Shown in pieces: positions 48,422 to 58,240 of a stretch of DNA of 64,000 nt. The stretch is from an uncultured Prevotella sp. (GTDB lineage Bacteria > Bacteroidota > Bacteroidia > Bacteroidales > Bacteroidaceae), in assembly GCA_944319795.1 (NCBI GenBank), contig CALUFA010000003.1, positions 1 to 64,000 of the forward strand, given 5' to 3'. Each line of letters begins with the position of its first letter. Within the stretch, counting starts at the first letter, position 1. Below the pieces are notes generated by a model. The model searched no databases. It saw nothing but the letters and a program-made list of their open reading frames with translations, and was not told the origin of the DNA. The position numbers and the translations under genes were made by a program.

Positions 48422-48500
48422 TCAATTAAGAGTTAAGAATTAGGAAAACCTGACGTCTTGTTCATAGCGTGTTTTCTTAATTCTTAATCCTTAATTCTTG
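48422..48500. repeat. Word-repeat hairpin between grpE and dnaJ
   Basis: Left arm ATTAAGAGTTAAGAATTAGG and onward pairs with the right arm ending CTTAATCCTTAAT at about 22 of 25 positions, around a loop of about 20 bases. The same TTAAGAG/TTAAGAA heptamers as in the thiamin and arabinose operons are used. Confidence 0.8.
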
Positions 48501-48518
48501 ATTAGAAAGAATAAAGTT

Positions 48519-49691
48519 ATGGCAAAAAGAGATTACTATGAGGTTCTCGGCGTGAGCAAAGACGCCTCAGAAGACGAAATAAAAAAGGCTTATAGGAAAA
48601 TAGCCATCAAATACCACCCCGACAGGAATCCCGGCAACAAGGAAGCTGAAGAAAAGTTCAAGGAAGCCGCCGAGGCGTATGACGTATTGCACGACCCACA
48701 AAAGCGCCAGCAATACGACCAGTTCGGATTCAACGGTCCCGGAGGCGAAAGCGGATTCGGTGGATTCAGCAGCGCCGGTGGGTTCAGTATGGACGACATA
48801 TTCTCAATGTTCGGCGACATCTTCGGCGGACGCGGAGGTTTTGGAGGATTCAGCGGAGGAGGCTTCGGCGGCGGTCAGCGCAGACCAGCACAACAACGAG
48901 GCTCCGACCTACGTCTTAAGGTTAAGCTCACGCTGCAGGAAATATCAACCGGGGTTACGAAGAAATTCAAAGTCAAGAAAGACGTTCCCTGCAGCCACTG
49001 CCACGGCAGCGGAGCAGAAGGCAACAGCTCAAAAGAGACATGTCCGACATGCCACGGCAGCGGAGTGGTTACACATACCACACAAAGCCTGTTCGGCATG
49101 ATGCAGACGCAAAACGTATGCCCGACATGCGGCGGCGAAGGCATGGTCATCAAGAACAAATGCCACGTCTGCGGCGGCAGTGGAATAGTAAAAGGCGAGG
49201 AAGTTGTAGAAATCAACATCCCTGCCGGAGTATCGGAAGGCATGGTTGTCAACGTGCCCGGAAAGGGTAATGCAGGACGCCACAACGGAGTGCCCGGCAA
49301 CATCCAGGTTTACATCGAGGAAGAACTGAACGACACGTTCGTGCGCGACGACAATGACATCATATACAACCTGCTGCTCGACTTCCCCACAGCCGCGCTT
49401 GGTGGCAGTGTGGAAATACCAACGATCGACGGTGGAAGGGTGCGCATAAAGATTGAACCCGGCACACAACCCGGAAAAGCGCTACGCTTGAGAGGGAAAG
49501 GACTGCCTGCCGTGCAAGGATACGGCCGCGGAATGGGCGACATGGTGGTGAACATCAGCGTATATGTTCCGAAAACGCTCAGCTCGCAAGAGAAGCACGC
49601 ACTTGAAAGCATGCGTGAAAGCGACAACTTCAAAGGCGACAGCGCAACCAAACGCACCATATTCCAAAAGTTCAAGAATTACTTCAACTAA
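48519..49691 (+). CDS. dnaJ: Chaperone protein DnaJ
   Basis: A 390-residue type I J-protein. The J domain (about 1-70) has YHPDRNPGN with the HPD motif; the Gly/Phe-rich segment spans about 75-130. The zinc centre has four CxxCxGxG-type repeats ([32 protein letters not shown]), and the C-terminal peptide-binding domains follow. It stimulates the DnaK ATPase and delivers unfolded proteins. Start is ATG 48519 ([11 protein letters not shown]). Confidence 0.98.
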   Translation: MAKRDYYEVLGVSKDASEDEIKKAYRKIAIKYHPDRNPGNKEAEEKFKEAAEAYDVLHDPQKRQQYDQFGFNGPGGESGFGGFSSAGGFSMDDIFSMFGDIFGGRGGFGGFSGGGFGGGQRRPAQQRGSDLRLKVKLTLQEISTGVTKKFKVKKDVPCSHCHGSGAEGNSSKETCPTCHGSGVVTHTTQSLFGMMQTQNVCPTCGGEGMVIKNKCHVCGGSGIVKGEEVVEINIPAGVSEGMVVNVPGKGNAGRHNGVPGNIQVYIEEELNDTFVRDDNDIIYNLLLDFPTAALGGSVEIPTIDGGRVRIKIEPGTQPGKALRLRGKGLPAVQGYGRGMGDMVVNISVYVPKTLSSQEKHALESMRESDNFKGDSATKRTIFQKFKNYFN

Positions 49692-49708
49692 AACGGACAA
49701 TCCGCTCA

Positions 49709-50995
49709 ATGACATACGAAGAAACGATAGAATATCTTTACAACAGCGTCCCTATGTTTCAAAAAGTGGGCGCTGTTGCTTATAAAGAGGGATTGTATAA
49801 CACAATCATGCTCGACGAGCATTTCGGTCGTCCCCACACGAAATACAAGACAATACACATTGCCGGAACCAACGGTAAGGGATCTTGTTCGCACACGATA
49901 GCAGCGATCCTGCAAGCCTCTGGCTACAAGGTCGGCCTTTACACATCGCCTCATCTTAAAGATTTCAGGGAACGAATCAGGGTCAACGGTGAAAGTATAA
50001 GCAAAGATTATGTTGTCGACTTCGTTGAAAACGAACGTTGTTTCTTCGAACCCCTCCAACCAAGTTTCTTCGAACTAACAACCGCTTTGGCGTTTAAATA
50101 TTTCGCAGAATGCAACGTCGACATAGCCGTAGTTGAAGTAGGATTAGGCGGTCGCCTTGATTGCACGAACATAATAACCCCTATCCTATCTATCATAACC
50201 AACATCAGTTTCGACCATACGCAATTCCTTGGCGACACGTTGGATAAAATCGCCAAAGAAAAAGCGGGAATAATTAAAAACGGAATACCTATTATAATAG
50301 GTGAAAGCGTGAAAGAAACACGCCCCGTATTCATTGAAAAAGCAGCAGAATGCGGTAGCTTGATAACGTTCGCAGAAGAAAGCAATGAGGTTATGAAAGC
50401 CGAACCAAACGATGATGGCGGAATAACATACGACACAAAATCCTTTGGCACGTTCAACGGTGAACTCTGCGGAATATACCAAGTGAAGAACACTGCAACC
50501 GTGTTATGCGCCGCAAATGTGTTAAAGACGCTCGGTATCAGAATCAACGATGACGACGTACATAAAGGGTTTGCCAATGTTTCAGAAAGTACCGGACTGC
50601 TCGGACGCTGGCAAAAAGTAAAGGTAAAACCGACAGTCGTGTGCGATACCGGCCACAACGTAGGTGGATGGATGTATCTAAGCCGTCAACTAAAGGCTCA
50701 ACAATGCAAAAAGATGCGTATCGTATTCGGCATGGTAGACGACAAAGACATAACCACCGTGATGAGCCTTTTACCTAAAGACGCAATATTTTATTTCACC
50801 AAAGCCGACAACAAACGAGCCATTAGTGAAAAAGAAGTCATGCGCATCGGCACACAGCTGCAATTAAACGCGCAATGCTACCCCGACGTAAAAAGTGCGT
50901 ATGATAGTGCACTTAAAGACGCAGACAAAGACGATTTCATTTTCGTAGGCGGCAGCAGCTACATCGTGGCAGACTTCCTAAATGATTGTATTTAA
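49709..50995 (+). CDS. folC: Folylpolyglutamate synthase / dihydrofolate synthase
   Basis: This 428-residue Mur-ligase-fold enzyme adds glutamate to dihydropteroate and to folates. The ATP-binding loop HIAGTNGKGSCSHTIAAIL lies at about residues 51-69, with YTSPHLKDFRERIRVNG, VEVGLGGRLDCTNII and SFDHTQFLGDTLDKIAKEKAGIIK, then the C-terminal Rossmann domain (VVCDTGHNVGG). It lies 17 bases after dnaJ, so it may be read through from the heat-shock genes. Confidence 0.96.
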   Translation: MTYEETIEYLYNSVPMFQKVGAVAYKEGLYNTIMLDEHFGRPHTKYKTIHIAGTNGKGSCSHTIAAILQASGYKVGLYTSPHLKDFRERIRVNGESISKDYVVDFVENERCFFEPLQPSFFELTTALAFKYFAECNVDIAVVEVGLGGRLDCTNIITPILSIITNISFDHTQFLGDTLDKIAKEKAGIIKNGIPIIIGESVKETRPVFIEKAAECGSLITFAEESNEVMKAEPNDDGGITYDTKSFGTFNGELCGIYQVKNTATVLCAANVLKTLGIRINDDDVHKGFANVSESTGLLGRWQKVKVKPTVVCDTGHNVGGWMYLSRQLKAQQCKKMRIVFGMVDDKDITTVMSLLPKDAIFYFTKADNKRAISEKEVMRIGTQLQLNAQCYPDVKSAYDSALKDADKDDFIFVGGSSYIVADFLNDCI

Positions 50996-51099
50996 TCGTT
51001 TTTAACAATAAAACGAAATATTTTCATGTGTTTCATTCGTGTTTCTCAACTTTTTTAAGTTACTTTGCAAATAAGTTTCTAACTAAAAAGAATAATATT

Positions 51100-52188
51100 A
51101 TGAGCACAAATGAAACACAATGTTTGTGTGGTTTGAAAAGGGAAGATTTTCAAACCACGATAAACGGGAAAAAGACAGACTTATATATCCTGAAAAACAA
51201 ATGCTGCAATGAAGTGGCCATAACGAATTACGGTGGAGCGATCGTAGCCATTATGGTGCCGGACAAGAACGGCAACTACGCAAATGTCATACAGGGGCAC
51301 GATAACATCCAGGATGTAATAAACAGTCCGGAGCCATACCTTTCAACACTTATCGGCCGTTACGGCAACAGGATATGTAAAGGAAAATTCCAACTTAACG
51401 GCAAAGAATACCAATTGGCGATAAACAACGGTCCCAACTCCCTTCACGGCGGAGCAAAAGGTTTTAACGCCAAAGTGTGGGACGCATTAAGGATGAATGA
51501 CGAAACCTTAATCCTCAGCTATGTCTCTTCTTATGGTGAAGAAGGCTATACAGGCGAAGTAAAAGTAACCGTTGCCTACATTTTTAATGACGATAACGAA
51601 TTGATTATCGAATATATGGCAACGACAAACAAGAAAACCATAATCAACCTGACAAGCCACGGATTCTTCAGCTTGGCAGGAATATCAAATCCGACTAATA
51701 CAATTGACAACGTTGTTTGCGAAATAAACGCCGACTATTATCTGCCTATTGATGAGACATCTATCCCAACAGGTGAAATAAGGTTTGTCAAAGGCACGCC
51801 GTTCGATTTCCGCACTCCGAAGGCAATAGGACAGGACATTAATGCAGACAACGAGCAAATAAAGAACGGCGCAGGATACGATCATTGCTTCGTGCTCAAT
51901 AAGAAAGAAGAAGGCGAACTTAGTTTCGCAGCACGCATTACCGAACCGGACAGCGGACGCACTATGGATGTTTACACCACCGAGCCGGGAATGCAATTCT
52001 ATACAGACAATTGGGCTGACGGATACAAAGGCCAGCATGGCGCGACATTCCCAAGACGCAGTGCCGTATGTTTCGAAGCACAACACTTCCCCGATTCTCC
52101 CAACCATCCGTATTTCCCATCCGTAATACTTAAACCCGGGGAGCAATATAAGCAAAAGACAATTTATAAATTCGGGCTCGAGAAATAA
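51100..52188 (+). CDS. galM: Aldose 1-epimerase (cytoplasmic)
   Basis: This 362-residue mutarotase interconverts alpha and beta anomers of galactose and other aldoses. Typical parts are VAITNYGGAIVAIMVPDKNG, LIGRYGNRICKGKF, NGPNSLHGGAKGFNAKVW, INLTSHGFFSL (with His), NGAGYDHCFVLN and the catalytic Glu in ICFEAQHFPDSPNHP-like sequence. There is no signal peptide. Start is ATG 51100; a longer frame exists but includes a probable -7 box (TACTTTGC, 51061). It is 44 bases upstream of galK, giving a Leloir-type galactose pair. Confidence 0.95.
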   Translation: MSTNETQCLCGLKREDFQTTINGKKTDLYILKNKCCNEVAITNYGGAIVAIMVPDKNGNYANVIQGHDNIQDVINSPEPYLSTLIGRYGNRICKGKFQLNGKEYQLAINNGPNSLHGGAKGFNAKVWDALRMNDETLILSYVSSYGEEGYTGEVKVTVAYIFNDDNELIIEYMATTNKKTIINLTSHGFFSLAGISNPTNTIDNVVCEINADYYLPIDETSIPTGEIRFVKGTPFDFRTPKAIGQDINADNEQIKNGAGYDHCFVLNKKEEGELSFAARITEPDSGRTMDVYTTEPGMQFYTDNWADGYKGQHGATFPRRSAVCFEAQHFPDSPNHPYFPSVILKPGEQYKQKTIYKFGLEK

Positions 52189-52232
52189 CACCATAGAAAA
52201 ACAACTTAATAATCAAATAATCAACTATAAAT

Positions 52233-53393
52233 ATGGACATAGAATTTGTAAGAAGCCGTTTCATCAAGCATTTTGACGGCCAAACAGGCAATATTTATGA
52301 GGCTCCAGGACGAATCAACCTCATCGGAGAACACACTGATTATAACGGTGGGTTCGTATTTCCCGGGGCAATCGACAAGGGCATCATGTGTGAGATACGC
52401 CCTAACGGAACCGATACGGTAATGGCCTACGCCATCGATTTAAAAGACAGGGTTGAATTCAAGATCAACGACCCCGAAGGCCCACGGACAAGCTGGGCGC
52501 GCTATATTTACGGCATCATACAGGAAATGAAGAAACGCGGCGTTGACGTGAAAGGCTTCAACATTGCTTTTGCAGGCGACGTACCACTTGGCGCAGGCAT
52601 GTCTTCGTCTGCCGCGATGGAAAGCTGTTTCGCATTCGCCCTCAACGACCTGTTCGGCGAAAACAAAGTTTCAAAATGGGACATGGCTTTGGCCGGACAA
52701 GCAACCGAGCACAATTATTGTGGTGTAAACTGCGGTATAATGGACCAATTTGCAAGTATATTCGGCAAGAAAGGCAAACTAATGCGTTTAGACTGCAGAA
52801 GCCGTGAGTTTGAATACTATCCTTTTGAACCTAAAGGTTACAAACTCGTACTGCTTGACTCCGTCGTAAAACACGAGCTTGCATCTTCAGCATACAACGA
52901 CAGGCGTAAAAGCTGCGAAAACGTTGTCGAAGCATTAAAAAACAAGTATGCCGACAGGAATATCGAGACTCTGCGCGACGCGAACTGGGACATGCTCGAA
53001 TCTGTAAAGGCCGAAGTAAGCGAAGAAGACATGAAGAGAGCCACTTACGTCTTAGGGGAGAAAGACCGAGTGCTGGCCGTATGCGCAGCGTTAATAGCCG
53101 GAGACTATGAGACCGTAGGCAAAAAAATGTATGAAACCCATGAAGGATTAAGCAAGGATTATGAAGTTTCATGCGAAGAAATCGACTTCCTCGTCGACAT
53201 TGCACGCAAAAACGGAGTAACCGGCAGCAGGATTATGGGTGGTGGATTCGGCGGATGCACCATCAACCTCGTAAAAGAAGAACTTTATGACAAGTTTATA
53301 AGCGACGCAACGACCGAATACAACGCAAAGTTCGGCAAGCAAACGAAGGTTTATAATGTTGTGATAAGCGACGGTGCTCATAAAGTATGCTAA
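52233..53393 (+). CDS. galK: Galactokinase
   Basis: This 386-residue GHMP kinase phosphorylates galactose at C1. The galactokinase signature GRINLIGEHTDYNGGFVFPG lies near residue 25, the ATP loop VPLGAGMSSSAAMES near 119, and the C-terminal GHMP motif GSRIMGGGFGGCTINLV near 330. It follows galM, and a strong terminator ends the pair. galT and galE are not in the window. Confidence 0.97.
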   Translation: MDIEFVRSRFIKHFDGQTGNIYEAPGRINLIGEHTDYNGGFVFPGAIDKGIMCEIRPNGTDTVMAYAIDLKDRVEFKINDPEGPRTSWARYIYGIIQEMKKRGVDVKGFNIAFAGDVPLGAGMSSSAAMESCFAFALNDLFGENKVSKWDMALAGQATEHNYCGVNCGIMDQFASIFGKKGKLMRLDCRSREFEYYPFEPKGYKLVLLDSVVKHELASSAYNDRRKSCENVVEALKNKYADRNIETLRDANWDMLESVKAEVSEEDMKRATYVLGEKDRVLAVCAALIAGDYETVGKKMYETHEGLSKDYEVSCEEIDFLVDIARKNGVTGSRIMGGGFGGCTINLVKEELYDKFISDATTEYNAKFGKQTKVYNVVISDGAHKVC

Positions 53394-53415
53394 CCTACTT
53401 TCTTGAATTGTAAAA

Positions 53416-53450
53416 AATAAAAGAGCCCTCAAAAAGGCTCTTTTATTTTT
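53416..53450 (+). terminator. Rho-independent terminator after galK
   Basis: AATAAAAGAGCC (53416-53427) pairs with GGCTCTTTTATT (53436-53447), followed by TTT. Confidence 0.9.
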
Positions 53451-53494
53451 AACTGACATAAGTACGAATACTCAAATAAAATCAGTAATGCTGT

Positions 53495-53582
53495 AAAACA
53501 TGGCATATCAGCTTGCAAAAGGCCGTCGTTCATGCCGTCATTTACGGCCTTTTACTTCCCAATAGGCCACATATTGCAAGTC
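53495..53582 (+). repeat. 22-base-register array F (4 units)
   Basis: Units start at 53495, 53517, 53539 and 53561 and are 22 bases each. Cores are degenerate; unit 2 keeps AAAAGG and unit 3 keeps GGCCTTTTAC. The array lies about 150 bases upstream of the promoter of the arabinose operon. Confidence 0.65.
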
Positions 53583-53655
53583 CATAAAATCAATGTTCAA
53601 TACAGGCATATAATTAATTTTAATTGAATAAATGCACAAATACGCATAAAACTAA

Positions 53656-53670
53656 TTACAAAAATTGTAA
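53656..53670. promoter_or_regulatory. Candidate AraR operator 1
   Basis: TTACAA-AAA-TTGTAA is a perfect 6-base dyad in the arabinose operon leader. Assignment to AraR is inferred from position only. Confidence 0.35.
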
Positions 53671-53706
53671 AAGGACGTTTTAATAGCATAAAATACATTA
53701 TTGAAA

Positions 53707-53740
53707 TTGCTAACATTCAGAAATAAATTGTAATTTTACA
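53707..53740 (+). promoter_or_regulatory. Promoter with overlapping candidate AraR operator 2
   Basis: TGTAA-TT-TTACA (53729-53740) is a perfect dyad covering a -7-like TAATTTTA; a TTG lies about 21 bases upstream (53707-53709). Overlap with the -7 box would suit repression. It shares the TGTAA/TTACA halves with operator 1. Confidence 0.4.
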
Positions 53741-53773
53741 CCCAATAATCAGAAAACTTAATAATCAAGTTGT

Positions 53774-54943
53774 ATGAAGAGCATAAAATCAAGTTTCGTA
53801 GGCGTTGGCATTGCTGTAATAGCATTTGCAACGGCATGTTCACAACAAACAGAGAGCAACCTAACTGTATCAGGACTAAATCCGGCCGCATTCGACACCA
53901 TCATCAACGAAAAACCGGTAAAACTGTACACGCTGAAAAACTCGAAAGGTATGGAAGTTTGCATCACAAACTTCGGAGGACGAGTAGTGTCGTTGGTCGT
54001 ACCTGACAAGAACGGTAAGCCTACTGATGTAGTATTAGGCTATGACAACATCGCCCAATACGCAGACACGGTGAACAGTCCGAGCGATTTCGGCTCTTCC
54101 GTCGGAAGATACGCTAATAGGATAAACAAGGGACAACTTACAATCGACGGCCAAGCCATACAGTTGCCGACCAACAACTTCGGCCACTGCCTGCACGGAG
54201 GACCTTCAGGTTGGATGTACCAAGTATACGATGCCAACATGATTAATGATTCGACTTTACAGCTAAGCATCGTTTCACCCGACGGAGACAACGGATTCCC
54301 AGGAACAGTAAAAGCGACCACGACATATAAAATAATGTCGGACAACACCCTCGACATAGTATTTGAAGCAACGACGGACAAGGAAACCGTGATAAACATG
54401 ACCAATCACAGCTACTTCAACCTAAACGGCGACCCATCAAAAGTGGGAACGGACATGGTTCTGTATGTAAACGCCGATAATTACACTCCGGCCGACTCAA
54501 CCTACATGACGACAGGAGAGATAAGCCCGGTTGAAGGAACTCCGATGGATTTCCGCAAGGCACGCGCTATAAGCGAGACCATAAACGACACGACGTTCAA
54601 CCAAATAAGAAACGCCTCCGGATACGACCACAACTGGTGCCTGAACACGTATAAAGACGGTAAAGGCGATGACAAGGTCGTAGCTGCGTCGCTTTACTCG
54701 CCAAAAACAGGCATCTTACTCGAGATGTTCACCAACGAGCCTGGCGTTCAAGTATATACGGGTAATTTCCAAGGAACCGGCATAAGCTGCAAACACGGAA
54801 TAAAATATCCCAAGCATGTTTCGGTATGCCTTGAGAGCCAGAAGTATCCCGACTCACCTAACAAAAAGGACTGGCCGTCGCCATACCTCAAACCAGGTGA
54901 GAAATATTACAGTCATGTAGCATACAAGTTTAGCATAAAATAA
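53774..54943 (+). CDS. galM: Aldose 1-epimerase lipoprotein of the arabinose locus
   Basis: A 389-residue GalM-fold mutarotase with a lipoprotein signal (ATACSQQ, Cys at about residue 22). It is therefore placed in the periplasm or on a membrane, unlike the cytoplasmic galM at 51100. Family motifs are VCITNFGGRVVSLVVPDKNG, SVGRYANRINKG, LHGGPSGW, MTNHSYFNL, GYDHNWCLN and VCLESQKYPDSPNK with the catalytic Glu. It is the first gene of the arabinose operon. In other Bacteroidetes a similar gene precedes the SGLT-type arabinose transporter, so arabinose anomers are the likely substrate. Confidence 0.92.
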   Translation: MKSIKSSFVGVGIAVIAFATACSQQTESNLTVSGLNPAAFDTIINEKPVKLYTLKNSKGMEVCITNFGGRVVSLVVPDKNGKPTDVVLGYDNIAQYADTVNSPSDFGSSVGRYANRINKGQLTIDGQAIQLPTNNFGHCLHGGPSGWMYQVYDANMINDSTLQLSIVSPDGDNGFPGTVKATTTYKIMSDNTLDIVFEATTDKETVINMTNHSYFNLNGDPSKVGTDMVLYVNADNYTPADSTYMTTGEISPVEGTPMDFRKARAISETINDTTFNQIRNASGYDHNWCLNTYKDGKGDDKVVAASLYSPKTGILLEMFTNEPGVQVYTGNFQGTGISCKHGIKYPKHVSVCLESQKYPDSPNKKDWPSPYLKPGEKYYSHVAYKFSIK

Positions 54944-54978
54944 ACAAACAATACTTTACCTAACCAAAACTAATAAAA

Positions 54979-56733
54979 ATGAATTGGAACACTCATGAAT
55001 TTATCTGGCTCGACTGGGCAATCCTGATTATCGGAGTCGTGTTGGTGGGATGGGCTGTCTACCGTTCCATCCAAAAAGACAAACGCATGCAACAAGGCGC
55101 AAACAGTGAAGACTACCTGTTTGGAAAAGGCGAGCCTTGGTACATAATCGGTGCGGCTATTTTTGCTGCAAACATCGGCTCGGAACATCTTGTCGGCCTT
55201 GCCGGAACCGGAGCCAAAGACGGCGTCGGCATGGCTCACTGGGAGATGCAAGGATGGATGATACTGATCTTGGGATGGTTGTTCGTGCCTTTCTACCAGT
55301 TACTGAACAACAAGCTGGGCAAAATCATAACAATGCCCGATTTCCTTAAATTCCGTTATACGCAGGCCACGGGCTCATGGCTGTCGATAATAACGCTCGT
55401 AGCATACATCCTTACGAAAGTCAGCGTTACGGCCTTTACGGGTGGCATCTTCTTTGAATATCTTCTTGGCATACCGTTCTGGTACGGAGCGATCGGCCTA
55501 ATCGTGATAACGGCTATTTTCACCGTTTTCGGAGGAATGAAAGGCGTTATGACGCTTTCGGCCATACAGACTCCGATACTTATCATCGGTTCTTTCCTCG
55601 TATTGTTCCTCGGTCTTGCCACCCTTGGTGGAGGCAGTATCGGCGAAGGCTGGACCACAATGATGGACTTCTGCAGCAAACTGCACGACGGATACGGCAC
55701 CACGCACATGTTCCATTGGGATGAAGGCGACCCGATGTATAAGGAATACCCAGGCTTCGTCGTATTCATCGGGGCCAGCATTATCGGATTCTGGTATTGG
55801 TGTACAGACCAACACATCGTACAACGTGTACTCGGCCAGCGTAAAGGCGAGGCAAACGAGGAAGTTATGAAGCGTGCGCGCCGTGGAACCATAGCCGCAG
55901 GCTATTTCAAGCTGCTCCCAGTTTTCATGTTCCTCATACCAGGAATGATTGCCGCAGCCTTGGCTGAAGACCCGACGAGTTCGTTTGAGTTCTCATTGAA
56001 GGCCGGTACGACCGAACCTGACACCGACGCGGCATTCGCCCAAATGGTCAAGTTCATATTGCCAGCCGGCGTTAAAGGTATTGTGACTATCGGCTTCATC
56101 TGCGCCCTTGTCGCTTCATTGGCCGCATTCTTCAATTCGTGCGCCACGCTCTTTACCGAAGATTTCTACAAGCCGATGAAAAAAGGCATGAGCGAAGCCC
56201 ACTACGTATTGGTAGGCCGCATTGCTACGGTAGTAGTAGTAATACTCGGCCTGATTTGGATGCCCGTGATGATGAGCATGGACACGCTTTACAGCTATCT
56301 GCAAAACATCCAGTCGCTATTGGCCCCTGCCATGGTGGCAGTGTTCACGATGGGAATCTTCTCTAAGCGCATAACCCCGTTGGCCGGCCAATGGGGACTG
56401 ATTGGAGGTTTCGTCATCGGCATGGTACGCCTGCTGACCAACGTAATAACAAAAAACGGAAACGCCGTAATGGAAGGAGCTTTCTGGGAAAACACGACAT
56501 GGTTCTGGCAAACAAACTGGCTCGTATTCGAAATCTGGCTCTTGGTGTTCATCATTGTGCTGATGATAGTAGTCTCGCTGTTCACGCCGAAACCTTCCGC
56601 CGAACAGGTAGCAGCCATTACGTTCACGAAAGAATACAAAGCACAAATATTGAAAAGCTGGAACAAATGGGACGTCGTTGCAACCCTCGGCGTTGTTGCA
56701 TTGTGCGCTGCGTTCTACGCTTATTTCTGGTAA
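54979..56733 (+). CDS. Na+/sugar symporter, SGLT/SSS family (arabinose-type)
   Basis: A 584-residue sodium:solute symporter with about 14 membrane segments. Early features are DYLFGKGEPWYIIGAAIFAANIGSEHLVGLAG and MPDFLKFRYTQ; the WYWCTDQHIVQRVLGQRK loop typical of SGLT sugar transporters lies near residue 272. It sits between the lipoprotein epimerase and araR, in the same order as the arabinose locus of Bacteroides thetaiotaomicron, so L-arabinose uptake is inferred. The C-terminal FTKEYKAQILKSW is cytoplasmic, followed by a last helix. Confidence 0.93.
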   Translation: MNWNTHEFIWLDWAILIIGVVLVGWAVYRSIQKDKRMQQGANSEDYLFGKGEPWYIIGAAIFAANIGSEHLVGLAGTGAKDGVGMAHWEMQGWMILILGWLFVPFYQLLNNKLGKIITMPDFLKFRYTQATGSWLSIITLVAYILTKVSVTAFTGGIFFEYLLGIPFWYGAIGLIVITAIFTVFGGMKGVMTLSAIQTPILIIGSFLVLFLGLATLGGGSIGEGWTTMMDFCSKLHDGYGTTHMFHWDEGDPMYKEYPGFVVFIGASIIGFWYWCTDQHIVQRVLGQRKGEANEEVMKRARRGTIAAGYFKLLPVFMFLIPGMIAAALAEDPTSSFEFSLKAGTTEPDTDAAFAQMVKFILPAGVKGIVTIGFICALVASLAAFFNSCATLFTEDFYKPMKKGMSEAHYVLVGRIATVVVVILGLIWMPVMMSMDTLYSYLQNIQSLLAPAMVAVFTMGIFSKRITPLAGQWGLIGGFVIGMVRLLTNVITKNGNAVMEGAFWENTTWFWQTNWLVFEIWLLVFIIVLMIVVSLFTPKPSAEQVAAITFTKEYKAQILKSWNKWDVVATLGVVALCAAFYAYFW

Positions 56734-56746
56734 TGCGGAAAACTCA

Positions 56747-56799
56747 ACCCCGTCGGCAAGGCGGCATGATACTCTATTTTGCAGACTTGCCGACAGGGT
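56747..56799. repeat. Intercistronic hairpin between the symporter gene and araR
   Basis: ACCCCGTCGGCAAG (56747-56760) pairs with CTTGCCGACAGGGT (56786-56799) at 13 of 14 positions, with a 25-base loop. There is no T-run, so it is more likely a message-processing or stabilising hairpin than a terminator. Confidence 0.75.
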
Positions 56800-56820
56800 A
56801 AGCAATAATAAATAACAAGA

Positions 56821-57498
56821 ATGACAAGCTATTATAACGAACATTCGAAAGTCTTTGTTTCCGTAGACTGCATCATCTTCGGTTTCGAAGACAAGAAACT
56901 GAAATTGCTTCTTGGCAGGAGGCGAATGGATCCAGGAAGGGGCGAATGGTCTCTATACGGCGGATTCGTCGAAGAGAATGAAAGCCTTGACGACGCCGCC
57001 AACAGGGTGTTGTACCAACTGACCGGACTGAAAGACATATATATGAAACAGGTCGGAGCGTTCGGAGCAATCGACCGCGACCCCGGTGAAAGGGTTATTT
57101 CGATTGCTTACTGCGCATTGATAAACGTCAAGGACTACGACGAAAACCTACTGAAAGAGCACCAAGTGGAATGGGTGAACCTCGAAGATATGCCCAAACT
57201 ATATTCCGACCACAACGAGATGGTAAGGAACGCCATCACTTTATTGCGCAGGAGAATATCATCTGAACCGCTCAGCTTCAACCTCCTGCCCGACCTCTTC
57301 ACGCTAACCCAACTGCAGCACGTATATGAGGCAATCCTTGGGGAAAGCATTGACAAGCGCAACTTCAGGAAAAGGATAAAGACAATCGAATATATCGAGA
57401 AAACCGACTTAATAGACAAAATAACTTCAAAACGTGGCGCCGCTCTTTACCACTTCAACAAGGAAGCGTACATGGAGGACCCGATTTTCAAACTTTAA
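56821..57498 (+). CDS. araR: NUDIX-family transcriptional regulator of arabinose use
   Basis: A 225-residue protein of the AraR/NrtR type described in Bacteroides. An N-terminal Nudix-fold domain (about 1-145) senses the sugar, and a C-terminal winged helix (about 155-225) binds DNA. The Nudix box is [18 protein letters not shown] and then YQLTGL, so the REUxEE metal-binding part is lost and it should not be a hydrolase. Its place between the symporter and araD fits control of this operon by L-arabinose. Confidence 0.92.
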   Translation: MTSYYNEHSKVFVSVDCIIFGFEDKKLKLLLGRRRMDPGRGEWSLYGGFVEENESLDDAANRVLYQLTGLKDIYMKQVGAFGAIDRDPGERVISIAYCALINVKDYDENLLKEHQVEWVNLEDMPKLYSDHNEMVRNAITLLRRRISSEPLSFNLLPDLFTLTQLQHVYEAILGESIDKRNFRKRIKTIEYIEKTDLIDKITSKRGAALYHFNKEAYMEDPIFKL

Positions 57499-57502
57499 TA
57501 CT

Positions 57503-58198
57503 ATGTTAGAAGAACTGAAAGAAAAAGTGTTTAAGGCAAACTTGGATTTGGTTAAGCACAACTTAGTGATATTCACATGGGGCAACGTATCAGGCATCGA
57601 CCGTGAAAAGGGCCTCGTAGTAATCAAACCTTCAGGCGTAAGCTACGACGCAATGAAAGCGTCAGACATGGTAGTCGTCGACCTCCAGACGGGTGAGACT
57701 GTCGAAGGCGACCTCAACCCGTCATCAGATACGCCGACTCACCTCGTATTGTACCGCGCATTCCCCGAAATCGGCGGCATCGTACACACACACTCGACAT
57801 ACGCCACGGCATGGGCGCAGGCTGGAAAAGACATCCCGAACATCGGAACCACCCACGCCGACTATTTCCATGACGCCATTCCGTGCACTGGAGACATGAC
57901 CGCAGACCAAATGGCCGAATACGAAAAAGAGACGGGCACGGTAATCGTCGACAGGTTCAAAGACATCAATTACATACACACGCCTGGCGTATTGGTGAAA
58001 AATCATGGTCCTTTCTCATGGGGGAAAGACCCCGACAATGCAGTTTACAATGCCGTCGTAATGGAACAAGTGGCAAAGATGGCGTTCGTTTCATTCTGCG
58101 TAAACCCCGAAACGACCATGAATCCCTTGCTCGTAGAGAAGCACTTCAGCCGCAAGCACGGGCCTAATGCGTATTACGGCCAAAAGAAAAAACAATGA
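57503..58198 (+). CDS. araD: L-ribulose-5-phosphate 4-epimerase
   Basis: This 231-residue class II aldolase-fold enzyme converts L-ribulose 5-phosphate to D-xylulose 5-phosphate. The substrate loops are visible as [25 protein letters not shown] (about 26-50), and the zinc-binding His pair and others in [16 protein letters not shown] and GTTHADYF, with HGPFSWG. Start is ATG 57503, four bases after the araR stop codon. It is followed by araA after 42 bases. Confidence 0.97.
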   Translation: MLEELKEKVFKANLDLVKHNLVIFTWGNVSGIDREKGLVVIKPSGVSYDAMKASDMVVVDLQTGETVEGDLNPSSDTPTHLVLYRAFPEIGGIVHTHSTYATAWAQAGKDIPNIGTTHADYFHDAIPCTGDMTADQMAEYEKETGTVIVDRFKDINYIHTPGVLVKNHGPFSWGKDPDNAVYNAVVMEQVAKMAFVSFCVNPETTMNPLLVEKHFSRKHGPNAYYGQKKKQ

Positions 58199-58240
58199 AA
58201 ACGATTATAATCAAACACTAACAACTAAAAATCAACGACT

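Larger units (their letters stand above)
53394..53773. other. Regulatory region between galK and the arabinose operon
   Basis: It holds a terminator (53416-53450), array F (53495-53582), two palindromic operator candidates and a promoter-like -7 box next to the second. Confidence 0.65.
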
